DNA from: Rhodoferax sp. BAB1
GTDB taxonomy: Bacteria; Pseudomonadota; Gammaproteobacteria; Burkholderiales; Burkholderiaceae_C
DNA length: 64,000 nucleotides
Assembly: GCF_013334205.1 (NCBI RefSeq)
Contig: NZ_CP054424.1
Location: 2,934,001 to 2,998,000, forward strand
Direction of reading: 5' to 3'
Every line of letters begins with the position of its first letter. Within the stretch, counting starts at the first letter, position 1. The position numbers and the translations under genes were made by a program. Positions 35,171 to 44,069 of this stretch are shown piece after piece. The notes under the pieces are model-generated. The model saw only the letters and a program-made list of their open reading frames with translations. It made no database searches and was not told the origin of the DNA.

Positions 35171-37591
35171 TCAGTTGCGCACCGGCTTGCCGGTAGACAG
35201 CATGCCCATGATCCGCTCTTGTGTCTTGGGATGGACGATGAGCGCGCAGAAGGCCTGGCGCTCCAGGGCCATCAGGTATTCCTCGCTCACCAGGGTACCG
35301 GCGTCCACGTCACCGCCGCAGACCACGTTGGCGATCAGGCTGGCGATGTGGAAATCGTGTGCGCTGACAAAACCGCCGTCGCGCATATTGACCAGCTGGG
35401 CCTTGATGGTGGCCAGGCCGTTGCGGCCCGCCACCGGGAACAGGCGCTTGTGCGGTGCACGCCAACCGCCCTGGTACATGGCACGGGCTTCGTTGAGCGC
35501 GGTATAGAGCAGCTCGTCCTTGTTGGGCACGACCAAGTCGCTGTCCAGCAGGTAGCCCAGCTTGCGCGATTCCAGCGCGCTGGTGCCCACCTTGGCCATG
35601 GCCGCGGCGGTGAAACCCTCGGTCAGGAAGGGCAGGATGTCCTTGCCCGTGGAGGCGGCCATGTTCTCGGCCGCGCGGCGCGCGATATAGGTCAGACCGC
35701 CGGCGCCCGGGATCAGGCCCACGCCCACCTCGACCAGACCGATATAACTTTCCATCGCGACAACGCGGCGTGCCGAGTGCACGGCCAGCTCACAGCCACC
35801 GCCCAGGGCCATGCCGCGCACGGCCGACACCACGGGCACACCCGCGTAGCGGATGCGCAGCATGAGGTTTTGCAGCTCCTGCTCGGCGCCGTCGATGGCG
35901 CTGACGCCGGCGATCATGAAGGCGGGCAACATGGCCTGCAGGTCGGCGCCCACGCTAAAGGGTTCGTCACCGGACCAGATCACCATGCCCTGGTAATTGG
36001 CTTCGGCCATCTCGACGCCACGTGCCAGGCCCTCGGCCACGTCCGGGCTGATCGCATGCATCTTGCTCTTGATGCTGGCGATCAGCACGCTGCCGCTGGC
36101 GGCGTCAACGTTCTCGTCCAGCGTCCACAGGCGGATCGCCGCGTCCTCGAACAGGGTCTTGCCGGCCGTCTTGTAGTCGGGCGAACCGTCCCCACGCAGG
36201 CTTTCGCGGAAGTACTGGATGCCGTAGACCGGCAACTGGCGTCGCGGCTGGAACTTGCCCGTGCTCGGGTTGAAAGAACCCTCGGGCGTGTGCACACCCC
36301 CGGCCTTGGCCACAGGGCCTTCAAACACCCACTTGGGCAGCGGCGCCTTGCTCAGTGCCTTGCCAGCGGCTATGTCTTCCTGGATCATCTTGGCGACTTC
36401 GAGCCAGCCGGCTTCCTGCCAGAGCTCGAAGGGGCCCTGTTTCATGCCGAAGCCCCAACGCATGGCCAGGTCCACGTCGGCCGCGGTGTCGGCTATGGTC
36501 GCCAGGTGCACGGCGGCGTAGTGGAAGCTGTTGCGCAGGATGGCCCAGAGGAAACGGCCTTGCGCGCCTTCGGCGTTGCGCAGCAGCTGGAGGCGCTCAC
36601 CGGCCGGCTTCTTGAGCATGCGCTCGTAGACCGCATCGGCCTTCTCGCCGCCGGGCACGTATTCCTTGCCGGCCAGATCGAAGCGCAGGATGTCGCGGCC
36701 GACCTTCTTGTAGAAACCGGCCTTGCTCTTCTGGCCCAGGTTGCCCATTTCGATCAGGGTCTTGAGCACGGGCGGGGTGCCAAAGCTGGCGTAGAAAGGA
36801 TCGCTCTTCTCGTCCAGGTTGTCCTGCAGGGTCTTGACCACGTGGGCCATGGTGTCCAGGCCCACCACGTCGGCGGTGCGGAAGGTGCCGGAACTGGCGC
36901 GGCCCAGCTTCTTGCCCGTGAGGTCGTCCACCACGTCGTAGCTCAGGCCGAAGTTCTCGACTTCCTTCATCGTGGCCAGCATGCCGGCGATGCCGACGCG
37001 GTTGGCGATGAAGTTGGGCGTGTCCTTGGCGCGCACCACGCCCTTGCCCAGGCCGCTGGTGACGAAGGTCTCGAGCTGGTCCAGGATGACGGGCTGGGTG
37101 GTGGGTGTGGCGATCAGCTCCACCAGGTACATATAACGCGGCGGGTTGAAGAAGTGGATGCCGCAGAAACGCGGCTTGATGGCTTCGGGCAGCACCTCGC
37201 TCAGCTTGGTGATGGACAGGCCCGAGGTGTTGGAGGCCACGATGGCGTGCTTAGCCACAAAGGGCGCGATCTTCTTGTAGAGATCGAGTTTCCAGTCCAT
37301 GCGCTCGGCGATGGCTTCGATGATGAGGTCGCAGTCCTTGAGCAGGCCCAGGTTCTCTTCATAGTTGGCCGCCAGGATCAGGCTGGCGTCGTCGGCCACG
37401 CCCAGCGGGGCGGGCTTGAGTTTCTTGAGGTTGTCGATGGCCTTGGTGACGATGCCGTTCTTGGGGCCTTCCTTGGCCGGCAGGTCGAACAGTACGACCG
37501 GCACCTTGACGTTGACCAGATGGGCGGCGATCTGCGCGCCCATCACGCCGGCGCCGAGCACGGCGACTTTTCTGACTTGGAATCGAGACAT
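35171..37591 (-). CDS. 3-hydroxyacyl-CoA dehydrogenase / enoyl-CoA hydratase fusion, FadN-like domain order
   Basis: 806 residues. The dehydrogenase half comes first: NAD-binding VLGAGVMGAQIAAHLV (about 10-25) and the catalytic segment SNTSGLSITKLSE...FCGIHFFNPP, with HCDH domains to about 430. The crotonase half is C-terminal (about 480-720), with RGMALGGGCELAVHSA and VGVGLIPGAGGLTYIA. This order is the reverse of FadB and matches Bacillus FadN. It hydrates and oxidises enoyl-CoA in one polypeptide. A strong SD (AGGAAGA) precedes the ATG. It is followed by thiolase. Confidence 0.93.
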   Translation of the reverse strand: MSRFQVRKVAVLGAGVMGAQIAAHLVNVKVPVVLFDLPAKEGPKNGIVTKAIDNLKKLKPAPLGVADDASLILAANYEENLGLLKDCDLIIEAIAERMDWKLDLYKKIAPFVAKHAIVASNTSGLSITKLSEVLPEAIKPRFCGIHFFNPPRYMYLVELIATPTTQPVILDQLETFVTSGLGKGVVRAKDTPNFIANRVGIAGMLATMKEVENFGLSYDVVDDLTGKKLGRASSGTFRTADVVGLDTMAHVVKTLQDNLDEKSDPFYASFGTPPVLKTLIEMGNLGQKSKAGFYKKVGRDILRFDLAGKEYVPGGEKADAVYERMLKKPAGERLQLLRNAEGAQGRFLWAILRNSFHYAAVHLATIADTAADVDLAMRWGFGMKQGPFELWQEAGWLEVAKMIQEDIAAGKALSKAPLPKWVFEGPVAKAGGVHTPEGSFNPSTGKFQPRRQLPVYGIQYFRESLRGDGSPDYKTAGKTLFEDAAIRLWTLDENVDAASGSVLIASIKSKMHAISPDVAEGLARGVEMAEANYQGMVIWSGDEPFSVGADLQAMLPAFMIAGVSAIDGAEQELQNLMLRIRYAGVPVVSAVRGMALGGGCELAVHSARRVVAMESYIGLVEVGVGLIPGAGGLTYIARRAAENMAASTGKDILPFLTEGFTAAAMAKVGTSALESRKLGYLLDSDLVVPNKDELLYTALNEARAMYQGGWRAPHKRLFPVAGRNGLATIKAQLVNMRDGGFVSAHDFHIASLIANVVCGGDVDAGTLVSEEYLMALERQAFCALIVHPKTQERIMGMLSTGKPVRN

Positions 37592-37612
37592 GGTTGTCTT
37601 CCTGATTGAGTG

Positions 37613-38047
37613 TTAGTGCACGCGGATCCAGACCTGGGTCCGGTAGAAGGGGCCCAGATAGCCCCGGATCTGCAATTGGCTGCCACCGTCAAGCGGCTTC
37701 ATGCGCAGCCGGTAGGTCTTGCCGTTGTCGGGGTCGAGGATGTAGCCACCTTCCCAGTGGTCTTCGCCCTCAACCTTCTTCGCGCCACGGATGATCTCCA
37801 TACCGAGCTTGGGCTTGCCCTTGCGATCATCGGTGCAGAGATCGCAATTGGGCTGCTCGGAGGTGACCAGGGCCTTCTCCACGAAACCCGTCACGACGCC
37901 ATCGGCGCCTTCGCGGATGCGGATCTCGGCCTTGGCCACGCCGGTCTTGTCGTCGATGTTGCGCCACAGCCCCACCGGCGTCAGTTGCGCCATGGCAGGC
38001 AAGGCCGCCATACCGAGACTGAATGTGATCAGGGCGGAGCGCATCAT
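37613..38047 (-). CDS. DUF2147 periplasmic protein
   Basis: About 144 residues. A signal peptide (MMRSALITFSLGMAALPAMA) precedes a DUF2147 beta domain with GLWRNIDDKTGVAKAEIRI, a CDLC pair, EGGYILDPDNGKTYRLRM and a C-terminal GYLGPFYRTQVW. The family is often found beside fatty-acid genes, but its function is unknown. It lies between acyl-CoA dehydrogenase and the HCDH/ECH fusion. The two consecutive Met codons at 38047 and 38044 make the exact start ambiguous. Confidence 0.88.
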   Translation of the reverse strand: MMRSALITFSLGMAALPAMAQLTPVGLWRNIDDKTGVAKAEIRIREGADGVVTGFVEKALVTSEQPNCDLCTDDRKGKPKLGMEIIRGAKKVEGEDHWEGGYILDPDNGKTYRLRMKPLDGGSQLQIRGYLGPFYRTQVWIRVH

Positions 38048-38060
38048 GACAACCGCCACT

Positions 38061-39857
38061 TCAGGCCAGGGCCAGATCGGTGTCCATCAGGACCTTGGAG
38101 CCGGCACGGGCGGTGCGCATCAGCGACGCGGTCTCGGGGAAGAGCTTGGCGAAGTAGAAGCGTGCCGTCTGCAGCTTGGCCTGGTAGAAGGGATCGGTGT
38201 TGCCGGCAGCGATTTCCTTCAGCGCAACCGAGGCCATGCGCGCGAAGAAATAACCAAAGACCAGGTGGCCGGCCACGCGCAGGTAGTCCACAGCGGCAGC
38301 CCCCACTTCGTCGGGGTTCTGGAAACCCTTGAAGCCGACTTCGGTGGTGAACTTGGTCATCTGGTCGCCCAGGTAGGCCAGGGGGTTGATGAACTCGGCC
38401 ATCTTCTCGTTGACGCCTTCGGCTTCGACCAGCTGACCCACCAGCTTGCCGAACTTCTTGAGCGTTGCGCCGTTGTTGCCCAGGATCTTGCGACCCAGCA
38501 GGTCCAGCGACTGCACGGTGTTCGTGCCTTCATAGATCATGTTGATGCGGGCATCGCGCACGAACTGCTCCATGCCCCATTCCTTGATGTAGCCGTGGCC
38601 ACCGAAGACCTGCTGGCACATCACGGTGGCTTCGAAGCCGTTGTCGGTCAGGAAGGCCTTGATGATGGGGGTCAGCAGGGCCAGCATCTCGTCGCTTTCC
38701 TTGCGCACCTTCTCGTCGGGGTGGTACAGGTGCTGGTCCAGCAGCATGGCGCAGTAGCAGGCCAGGGCGCGGCCGCCTTCTGCGTAAGCCTTGGCGGTCA
38801 GCAGCATCTTGCGCACATCGGGGTGCACGATGATCGGATCGGCGTCCTTGTCCTTGGCCTTCACGCCGGAGAGCGAGCGCATCTGGATGCGGTCCTTGGC
38901 GTAGGCCAGGGCGTTCTGGTAGGCCACTTCGGTCAGGCCCAGGGACTGGTTGCCCACGCCCAAGCGGGCGGCGTTCATCATCACGAACATGGCCTGCAGG
39001 CCCTTGTTGGGCTGGCCCACCAGGGTACCAACCGCGTTCTCGAGGATCATCTGGCAGGTGGAGTTGGCGTGGATGCCCATCTTGTGCTCCAGGCCGCCGC
39101 AGTAGATGCCGTTGCGCGTGCCCAGGGAGCCGTCGGCCTTCACGTTGTACTTGGGCACGGCAAACAGGCTGATGCCCTTGCTGCCCTTGGGGGCGTCGGG
39201 CAGGCGGGCCAGCACCAGGTGCACGATGTTCTCGGCCAGGTCGTGTTCACCGGCGCTGATGAAGATCTTGGCGCCGTTGAGCTTATAGGTGCCGTCCGGC
39301 TGGGGCTCGGCCTTGCTGCGCAGCATGCCCAGGTCGGTACCGCAATGAGGTTCGGTCAGACACATGGTGCCGGTCCACTCCCCGCTGACCAGCTTGGGCA
39401 GGTAGAGCTTCTTCTGCTCGTCGGTTCCGTGGGCGTGCAGGGCCTCGTAGGCGCCGTGCGAAAGACCGGGGTACATGGTCCAGGCCTGGTTGGCCGAGTT
39501 CATCATCTCGTAGATGCACTGGTTCAGCACGAAGGGCAGGCCCTGGCCGCCGTAGTCCGGGTCGCAGCTCAGCGCGGCCCAGCCACCTTCCACGTACTGG
39601 GCGTAGGCTTCCTTGAAGCCCTTGGGCGCGGTGACTTCGTGCGTGGTCTTGTCCAGCTTGCAGCCTTCGGCGTCACCGCTGATGTTGAGCGGGAAGATCA
39701 CATTGGCGGCGAACTTGCCGCCTTCTTCGAGCACCGCATTGATGGTGTCGGCATCGGTGTCGGCGTGGCGCGGGATCTGCTTGAGCTGCTCGGTGACGTT
39801 CAGCACTTCGTGCATGACGAACTGCATGTCGCGCAGGGGCGGGTTGTAGCTGGGCAT
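38061..39857 (-). CDS. Acyl-CoA dehydrogenase, long FadE-like type
   Basis: 598 residues. FAD-dependent first step of beta-oxidation. It shows CLTEPHCGTDLGMLRSKA (substrate/FAD), GTRNGIYCGGLEHKMGIHAN, QVFGGHGYIKEWGMEQFVRD, and the catalytic-Glu motif MIYEGTNTVQSLDLLGRK. A C-terminal extension of about 120 residues marks the long dehydrogenase subgroup common in betaproteobacteria. It lies 3 bp after the TetR regulator gene on the same strand. Confidence 0.94.
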   Translation of the reverse strand: MPSYNPPLRDMQFVMHEVLNVTEQLKQIPRHADTDADTINAVLEEGGKFAANVIFPLNISGDAEGCKLDKTTHEVTAPKGFKEAYAQYVEGGWAALSCDPDYGGQGLPFVLNQCIYEMMNSANQAWTMYPGLSHGAYEALHAHGTDEQKKLYLPKLVSGEWTGTMCLTEPHCGTDLGMLRSKAEPQPDGTYKLNGAKIFISAGEHDLAENIVHLVLARLPDAPKGSKGISLFAVPKYNVKADGSLGTRNGIYCGGLEHKMGIHANSTCQMILENAVGTLVGQPNKGLQAMFVMMNAARLGVGNQSLGLTEVAYQNALAYAKDRIQMRSLSGVKAKDKDADPIIVHPDVRKMLLTAKAYAEGGRALACYCAMLLDQHLYHPDEKVRKESDEMLALLTPIIKAFLTDNGFEATVMCQQVFGGHGYIKEWGMEQFVRDARINMIYEGTNTVQSLDLLGRKILGNNGATLKKFGKLVGQLVEAEGVNEKMAEFINPLAYLGDQMTKFTTEVGFKGFQNPDEVGAAAVDYLRVAGHLVFGYFFARMASVALKEIAAGNTDPFYQAKLQTARFYFAKLFPETASLMRTARAGSKVLMDTDLALA

Positions 39858-39860
39858 GGC

Positions 39861-40616
39861 TTACTCCTGTTTGGATAGGGTGGTGGATTTGGGGGGGGCT
39901 TTGCGGATCGGCTTGACGATGGCCGTTCTGGATGTCACGGTCTTGACGGCCTTGCCCTCGGCGCCGTAACGCGCCAGGATCTGCTCGAAGGCCTTGTTGG
40001 CGCGCGCTATCGATCCGGGGGTCTTGAGGAAACGGGCCTCGTAGTGCACGGCCAGGATCAGGCCGTGGATCTCGAAACCGATCTGGCCTTCGTCGGCATC
40101 GGCCAGCAGCTGCCCCTCTTCCTTGGCCTGGACGATGGCGCGCTGCACGGCCGTCAGCCAGGTCTTGACCGAGCTGGCCAGGGCATCGCGCACGGGGCCG
40201 GGCCGGTCGTCGAAGTCGACGGCGCCGCTGATGAAGATGCAGCCGGACTGGATTTCCACGGTCACCCGCTTCATCCAGTTGGAAAACAGGGCCTGCAGGC
40301 GCGGCAGGCCGCGCGGCTCATGCAGGGCCGGGTAGAAGATCTCCTGCTCGAAACGGCTGAAATACTCGCGGATCACCGAGATCTGCAGCTCCTCGCGCGA
40401 ACCGAAGTGGGCAAACACACCTGACTTGCTCATGCCCGTGACCTCGGCCAGCACGCCGATGCTCAGGCCCTCCAGGCCGATCTGGGCGGCCAGGCCGAGG
40501 GCGGCGTCTATGATGGTCAGCTTGGTCTGCTGCCCCTTGTGCAGGGCACGGCCGTCGCGGGTCTTCTCGCGCGGAGCGCTGCGCTGCGGTTTGCTGGCCG
40601 GTGAGACTAGGGACAT
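39861..40616 (-). CDS. TetR-family regulator of the beta-oxidation cluster
   Basis: 251 residues. An N-terminal helix-turn-helix (TIIDAALGLAAQIGLEGLSI...TGMSKSGVFAHFGSREELQ, about 33-80) precedes a ligand domain of the TetR_C type with SGCIFISGAVDFDDRPGPVR. A basic tail ends KAPPKSTTLSKQE. It is first in the operon and 3 bp from the acyl-CoA dehydrogenase gene, so it probably represses the cluster and is released by acyl-CoA or fatty acid. Start ATG 40616 is set by the family's usual N-terminus. Palindromes upstream may be its operators. Confidence 0.9.
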   Translation of the reverse strand: MSLVSPASKPQRSAPREKTRDGRALHKGQQTKLTIIDAALGLAAQIGLEGLSIGVLAEVTGMSKSGVFAHFGSREELQISVIREYFSRFEQEIFYPALHEPRGLPRLQALFSNWMKRVTVEIQSGCIFISGAVDFDDRPGPVRDALASSVKTWLTAVQRAIVQAKEEGQLLADADEGQIGFEIHGLILAVHYEARFLKTPGSIARANKAFEQILARYGAEGKAVKTVTSRTAIVKPIRKAPPKSTTLSKQE

Positions 40617-40631
40617 GGCTTTGGGATAAAA

Positions 40632-40657
40632 ACGAACGGTCGTGCTATTTTGCACGA
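40632..40657. promoter_or_regulatory. Candidate TetR operator upstream of the beta-oxidation operon
   Basis: Two adjacent symmetric sequences lie 15-40 bp upstream of the TetR start: ACGAAC/GGTCGT (5 of 6 symmetric positions) and TCGTGC-tattt-tGCACGA (6-bp arms). This is the usual place for an autoregulatory TetR operator. Confidence 0.4.
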
Positions 40658-40882
40658 AAAGCGCCAATCCGCAAGAGCCGGGACAAAAAAAGAAGGGCTT
40701 CGTTACAGCCCCGTTACCAAATTGAGCCAAAGGCACGGGGCCAGCACGGTACAAATGGCCGGGTAAATGGCGGCATTTGTTTTGACCGGGACAAAGCGCC
40801 CTTTGGGAAAATACCTTCCACCTCGCGAAGCGTCGCCCCACTGAATATCGCGCTTGAACGCAAGTTTCTGCAAGGACACTGC

Positions 40883-41446
40883 ATGGATGGACTTTTAAAG
40901 GCAGTACTGCTGCCTCTGTTTTTGTCGCTTTTTTCTTTTGCTGCAAGCGCGGAACAAGATGCACCCGCCGGTGAAGAGCTGCTGTGGGACCTGACCAGTC
41001 GCCCGGCCGTGGCCATCCTGCTGCCAGGTATGAGCCACCACTTTCAACCGCCTGAGGAAAAAAACAGGAAATGGAACGAAACCCACTCGGGCCTGGGCCT
41101 GGAGACGCGCGCCAAGTGGGGCGAGACCGACTGGTACTTCAAGACGGCCGCAGGCGTGATGCGGGATAGCGTCGAGTCCTGGGGAGCCTACGGCGCCGCC
41201 GTGTGGCAAAAGCGCGTCTTCGACAGTGCGGCGTGGTCTGTCGACGCCGGCGGCGGCGTATTTCTTTTTTACCGGGCGCTGCACTTCGACGGTGAGCATA
41301 TGTGGCTCCCCGGCGCCCTTCCCGTTCTGTCCCTGGAATACAAGAAAACGGGTACGGGCCTGAACATCCTGTACGTCCCCCATTTCAAAACCGACGCGGG
41401 TGAAATGCCGGCCGTCCTGTTCGCCCAGCTGACACAACGGTTCTGA
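40883..41446 (+). CDS. PagP-like outer membrane beta-barrel (lipid A acyltransferase family)
   Basis: 187 residues. A signal peptide (MDGLLKAVLLPLFLSLFSFA, cleavage after SAEQ or ASA) precedes an eight-strand barrel with alternating strands. It aligns by pattern with PagP, which transfers palmitate from phospholipid to lipid A. The catalytic His of PagP fits GMSHHFQ, and the Asp-Ser pair fits GVMRDSVESW. The C-terminal aromatic QRF suits outer-membrane insertion. It stands alone, divergent from the TetR gene, across a 266-bp gap in which no PhoP box was seen. The assignment rests on motif reading and is moderate. Confidence 0.6.
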   Translation: MDGLLKAVLLPLFLSLFSFAASAEQDAPAGEELLWDLTSRPAVAILLPGMSHHFQPPEEKNRKWNETHSGLGLETRAKWGETDWYFKTAAGVMRDSVESWGAYGAAVWQKRVFDSAAWSVDAGGGVFLFYRALHFDGEHMWLPGALPVLSLEYKKTGTGLNILYVPHFKTDAGEMPAVLFAQLTQRF

Positions 41447-41496
41447 AGCGCCACTGGCTGGCCGCCGCGGGAAGACGCTCCCTGCTGGCGTCCGGC

Positions 41497-42345
41497 TCAG
41501 CGCTTGAAGGGCACGACGCGCTGGGTCTGGGTGCCCAGGCCCTCGATGCCCAGGGTCATGACGTCACCCGCCTTCAGGAAACGCTGGGGTTTCATGCCCA
41601 GGCCCACGCCGGGCGGGGTGCCGGTGATGATGACGTCGCCCGGCATCAGGGTCATGTACTCGCTGAGGTGGCTGACGATCTTGGCCACGCTGAAGATCAT
41701 GGTGCGGGTGTTGCCGGTCTGCATGCGCTGGCCGTTGACGTCCAGCCACATGGCCAGCCGCTGCGGGTTCTCGATCTCGTCCTTCGTGACCAGCCAGGGG
41801 CCCAGGGGGCCGAAGGTGTCGCAGCCCTTGCCCTTGTCCCACTGGCCGCCTCGCTCGAGCTGGAACTCGCGCTCGCTGACGTCGTTGGACAGGCAGTAGC
41901 CGGCCACATGGTCCAGCGCCGCCTTTTGCGTGACATGGCGGGCCTGTTTGCCGATCACCACGCCCAGCTCGATCTCCCAGTCACCCTTGACCGAGCCCTT
42001 GGGCAGCATGACGTCGTCGTCCGGCCCCTGGATGCAGCTGATGGCCTTGGTGAAGACGATCGGCTCCTTGGGGATGGGCATGCCGGCTTCCTTGGCATGG
42101 TCGCTGTAGTTCAGGCCGATGGCGATGAACTTGCCGATGCCGCTGACCGGGCAGCCCAAACGCGGCTTGCCACGCACCAGGGGCAGCTTGTCGGTCTTGA
42201 GCTTGAGAAGTCTGGCCAGCACGGCGTCCGTCAGCTGGGCCGGGCCGATATCCTGCACCACGCCGCTGAGGTCACGCAGCTTGCCAGCGGCATCGATCAG
42301 GCCCGGCTTTTCCTTGCCCGGCTGGCCATAACGCACGAGTTTCAT
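41497..42345 (-). CDS. Fumarylacetoacetate hydrolase family protein
   Basis: 282 residues. FAH-fold metal-dependent hydrolase. Conserved segments are KFIAIGLNYSDHAKEAGMPI, the metal-binding WEIELGVVIGK (E-x-E pair) and ITGTPPGVGLGMKP near the C-terminus. Such enzymes cleave C-C bonds of 2-oxo or acylpyruvate compounds, and acylpyruvase or 2-keto-3-deoxy sugar cleavage are possible. No aromatic pathway is adjacent. ATG 42345 has AGGAG upstream. Confidence 0.9.
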   Translation of the reverse strand: MKLVRYGQPGKEKPGLIDAAGKLRDLSGVVQDIGPAQLTDAVLARLLKLKTDKLPLVRGKPRLGCPVSGIGKFIAIGLNYSDHAKEAGMPIPKEPIVFTKAISCIQGPDDDVMLPKGSVKGDWEIELGVVIGKQARHVTQKAALDHVAGYCLSNDVSEREFQLERGGQWDKGKGCDTFGPLGPWLVTKDEIENPQRLAMWLDVNGQRMQTGNTRTMIFSVAKIVSHLSEYMTLMPGDVIITGTPPGVGLGMKPQRFLKAGDVMTLGIEGLGTQTQRVVPFKR

Positions 42346-42400
42346 GGAGTCTCCTGATTTTGATGGGGGCCCGGTCAGCGGGCCGTGCGGCACAGGCCGC

Positions 42401-43045
42401 TCAGCGCAGCATCTGGCCCAGGCTGGCGTCCAGGTGCTCGGTGGGCGTGCGCCTAAAACCCGAGCGGGCGAAGCGCTGCAGGCGGCCGACCACGAAGGCG
42501 GTCAGCACCGAAGCCTGCACCTGGGCGTCGGCCGTGGGCGTCATGGAGCCACCGGGCGCGCCGTCACGCAGGCACTGCTTGAGGGTGGACTCGATCTTGT
42601 CGAAAAACTGGTTCATGCGCTGCTGCAGGCGTTCGTTCTCGAACACCAGGGCGTCACCCACCATCACACGCACCATGCCGGGGTTCTTCTCGGCGAACTG
42701 CAGCAGCATGGTGACCACCTTGCCGGCGTGACGGGACCCCGCGGCCGGGTCGGTGGCGGCGGCCTCGCGCTCGGCGATCTGGCCCACCAGGGTAAAAACG
42801 GCCTGCTCGATGAACTCGATCAGGCCCTCGAACATCTGGGCCTTGCTGGCGAAATGGCGGTACAGGGCGGCTTCGCTCACCTCCAGCTTGGCGGCCAGGG
42901 CGGCGGTGGTGATGCGCTCGGCACCCGGCTGCTCCAGCATGCTGGCCAGGGCCTGCAGGATCTGGACCCGACGCTCGCCCGGCTTGGGACGCTTGCGGAC
43001 CGGGGTTTCAGCGGGAGCAGAGGTGGTGTTTTCGGCGTCAGACAT
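42401..43045 (-). CDS. slmA: Nucleoid occlusion factor SlmA (TetR family)
   Basis: 214 residues. SlmA binds SBS sites on DNA and blocks FtsZ rings over the nucleoid. The HTH segment ERITTAALAAKLEVSEAALYRHFASKAQMFEGLIEFIE and the C-terminal VVGRLQRFARSGFRRTPTEHLD match SlmA rather than generic TetR regulators. It follows argB on the same strand, an order seen in betaproteobacteria. Confidence 0.9.
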   Translation of the reverse strand: MSDAENTTSAPAETPVRKRPKPGERRVQILQALASMLEQPGAERITTAALAAKLEVSEAALYRHFASKAQMFEGLIEFIEQAVFTLVGQIAEREAAATDPAAGSRHAGKVVTMLLQFAEKNPGMVRVMVGDALVFENERLQQRMNQFFDKIESTLKQCLRDGAPGGSMTPTADAQVQASVLTAFVVGRLQRFARSGFRRTPTEHLDASLGQMLR

Positions 43046-43139
43046 GGTGTTCGGAAATCCCTTTTCTTCATTCTCGCACAGGCCCGCTTAGGGGTTTTTC
43101 CTCAGTGGTCACCCACTCTCCTCGGGCCGTGAGCCACCT

Positions 43140-44030
43140 TCAATGGGAGCGGATCATGGTCCCGTAGGCCTGGTCGGTCAGGATTTCCAGCAACATGGCA
43201 TGCGGCACACGGCCGTCGATGATGTGCACCGCGTTCACGCCGCTCTTGGCCGCGTCCAGCGCGCCGGCGATCTTGGGCAGCATGCCGCCCGAGATGGTGC
43301 CGTCGGCCACCAGCTCGTCGATGCGCTTCATGGTCAGCTCGGTCAGCAGCTGGCCCTGCTTGTCCAGCACGCCCGGAATGTTGGTCAGCATCAGCAGCTT
43401 TTCGGCCTGCAGCACGGTGGCCAGCTTGGCGGCCACCACGTCGGCGTTGATGTTGTAGCTTTCGTTGTGCGCGCCGAAGCCGATGGGGCTGACAACCGGG
43501 ATGAAGGCGTCGTCCTGCAGGGCTTTGACCACGCTGGGGTCGATGGACTCGATGTCACCCACCAGGCCGACGTCGTGCACCTTGCTCGGGTCGCTGGCGT
43601 CCACCAGCCTGAGCTTCCTGGCGCGGATCAGGCCGCCATCACGCCCCGTCAGGCCCACGGCCTTGCCGCCGGCCTGGTTGATCAGGCCCACGATGTCCTG
43701 CTGCACCTCACCGGCCAGCACCCACTCGACCACTTCCATGGTCTCGGCGTCGGTCACGCGCATGCCCTGGATGAATTCACCCTTCTTGCCCAGGCGCTTG
43801 AGCGCCGTCTCGATCTGCGGGCCGCCGCCGTGCACCACCACCGGGTTGATGCCCACCAGCTTGAGCAGCACCACGTCCTCGGCAAAGGCGGCCTGCAAGG
43901 CCGGGTCGGTCATGGCGTTGCCGCCGTACTTGATCACCATGGTCTTGCCATGGAACTTGCGGATGTAGGGCAGCGCCTGGGCCAGGATCTGGGCCTTGTC
44001 GCGGGGAAGGATGGCGGGGGTGTCGGTCAT
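43140..44030 (-). CDS. argB: Acetylglutamate kinase
   Basis: 296 residues. It phosphorylates N-acetylglutamate, the second step of arginine synthesis. Motifs are [10 protein letters not shown] near the N-terminus, [40 protein letters not shown] and the C-terminal [15 protein letters not shown]. The ATG at 44030 was chosen by homology. It lies 39 bp after the surface-glycan dehydratase gene on the same strand, so read-through from the glycan locus is possible. Confidence 0.96.
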   Translation of the reverse strand: MTDTPAILPRDKAQILAQALPYIRKFHGKTMVIKYGGNAMTDPALQAAFAEDVVLLKLVGINPVVVHGGGPQIETALKRLGKKGEFIQGMRVTDAETMEVVEWVLAGEVQQDIVGLINQAGGKAVGLTGRDGGLIRARKLRLVDASDPSKVHDVGLVGDIESIDPSVVKALQDDAFIPVVSPIGFGAHNESYNINADVVAAKLATVLQAEKLLMLTNIPGVLDKQGQLLTELTMKRIDELVADGTISGGMLPKIAGALDAAKSGVNAVHIIDGRVPHAMLLEILTDQAYGTMIRSH

Positions 44031-44069
44031 GGTGGGATCAGACGGAAACATTGCGGTGATTGTGCCCGA

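Noticed and set aside
35219..37609. A plus-strand open frame of about 800 codons
   Set aside because: It mirrors the HCDH/ECH fusion gene antisense. Only the minus frame has catalytic motifs, an SD and operon context.
44031..44069. Terminator separating the glycan locus from argB
   Set aside because: Only a 5-bp stem (GTGAT/ATCAC) without a U-run was found, which is too weak to call.
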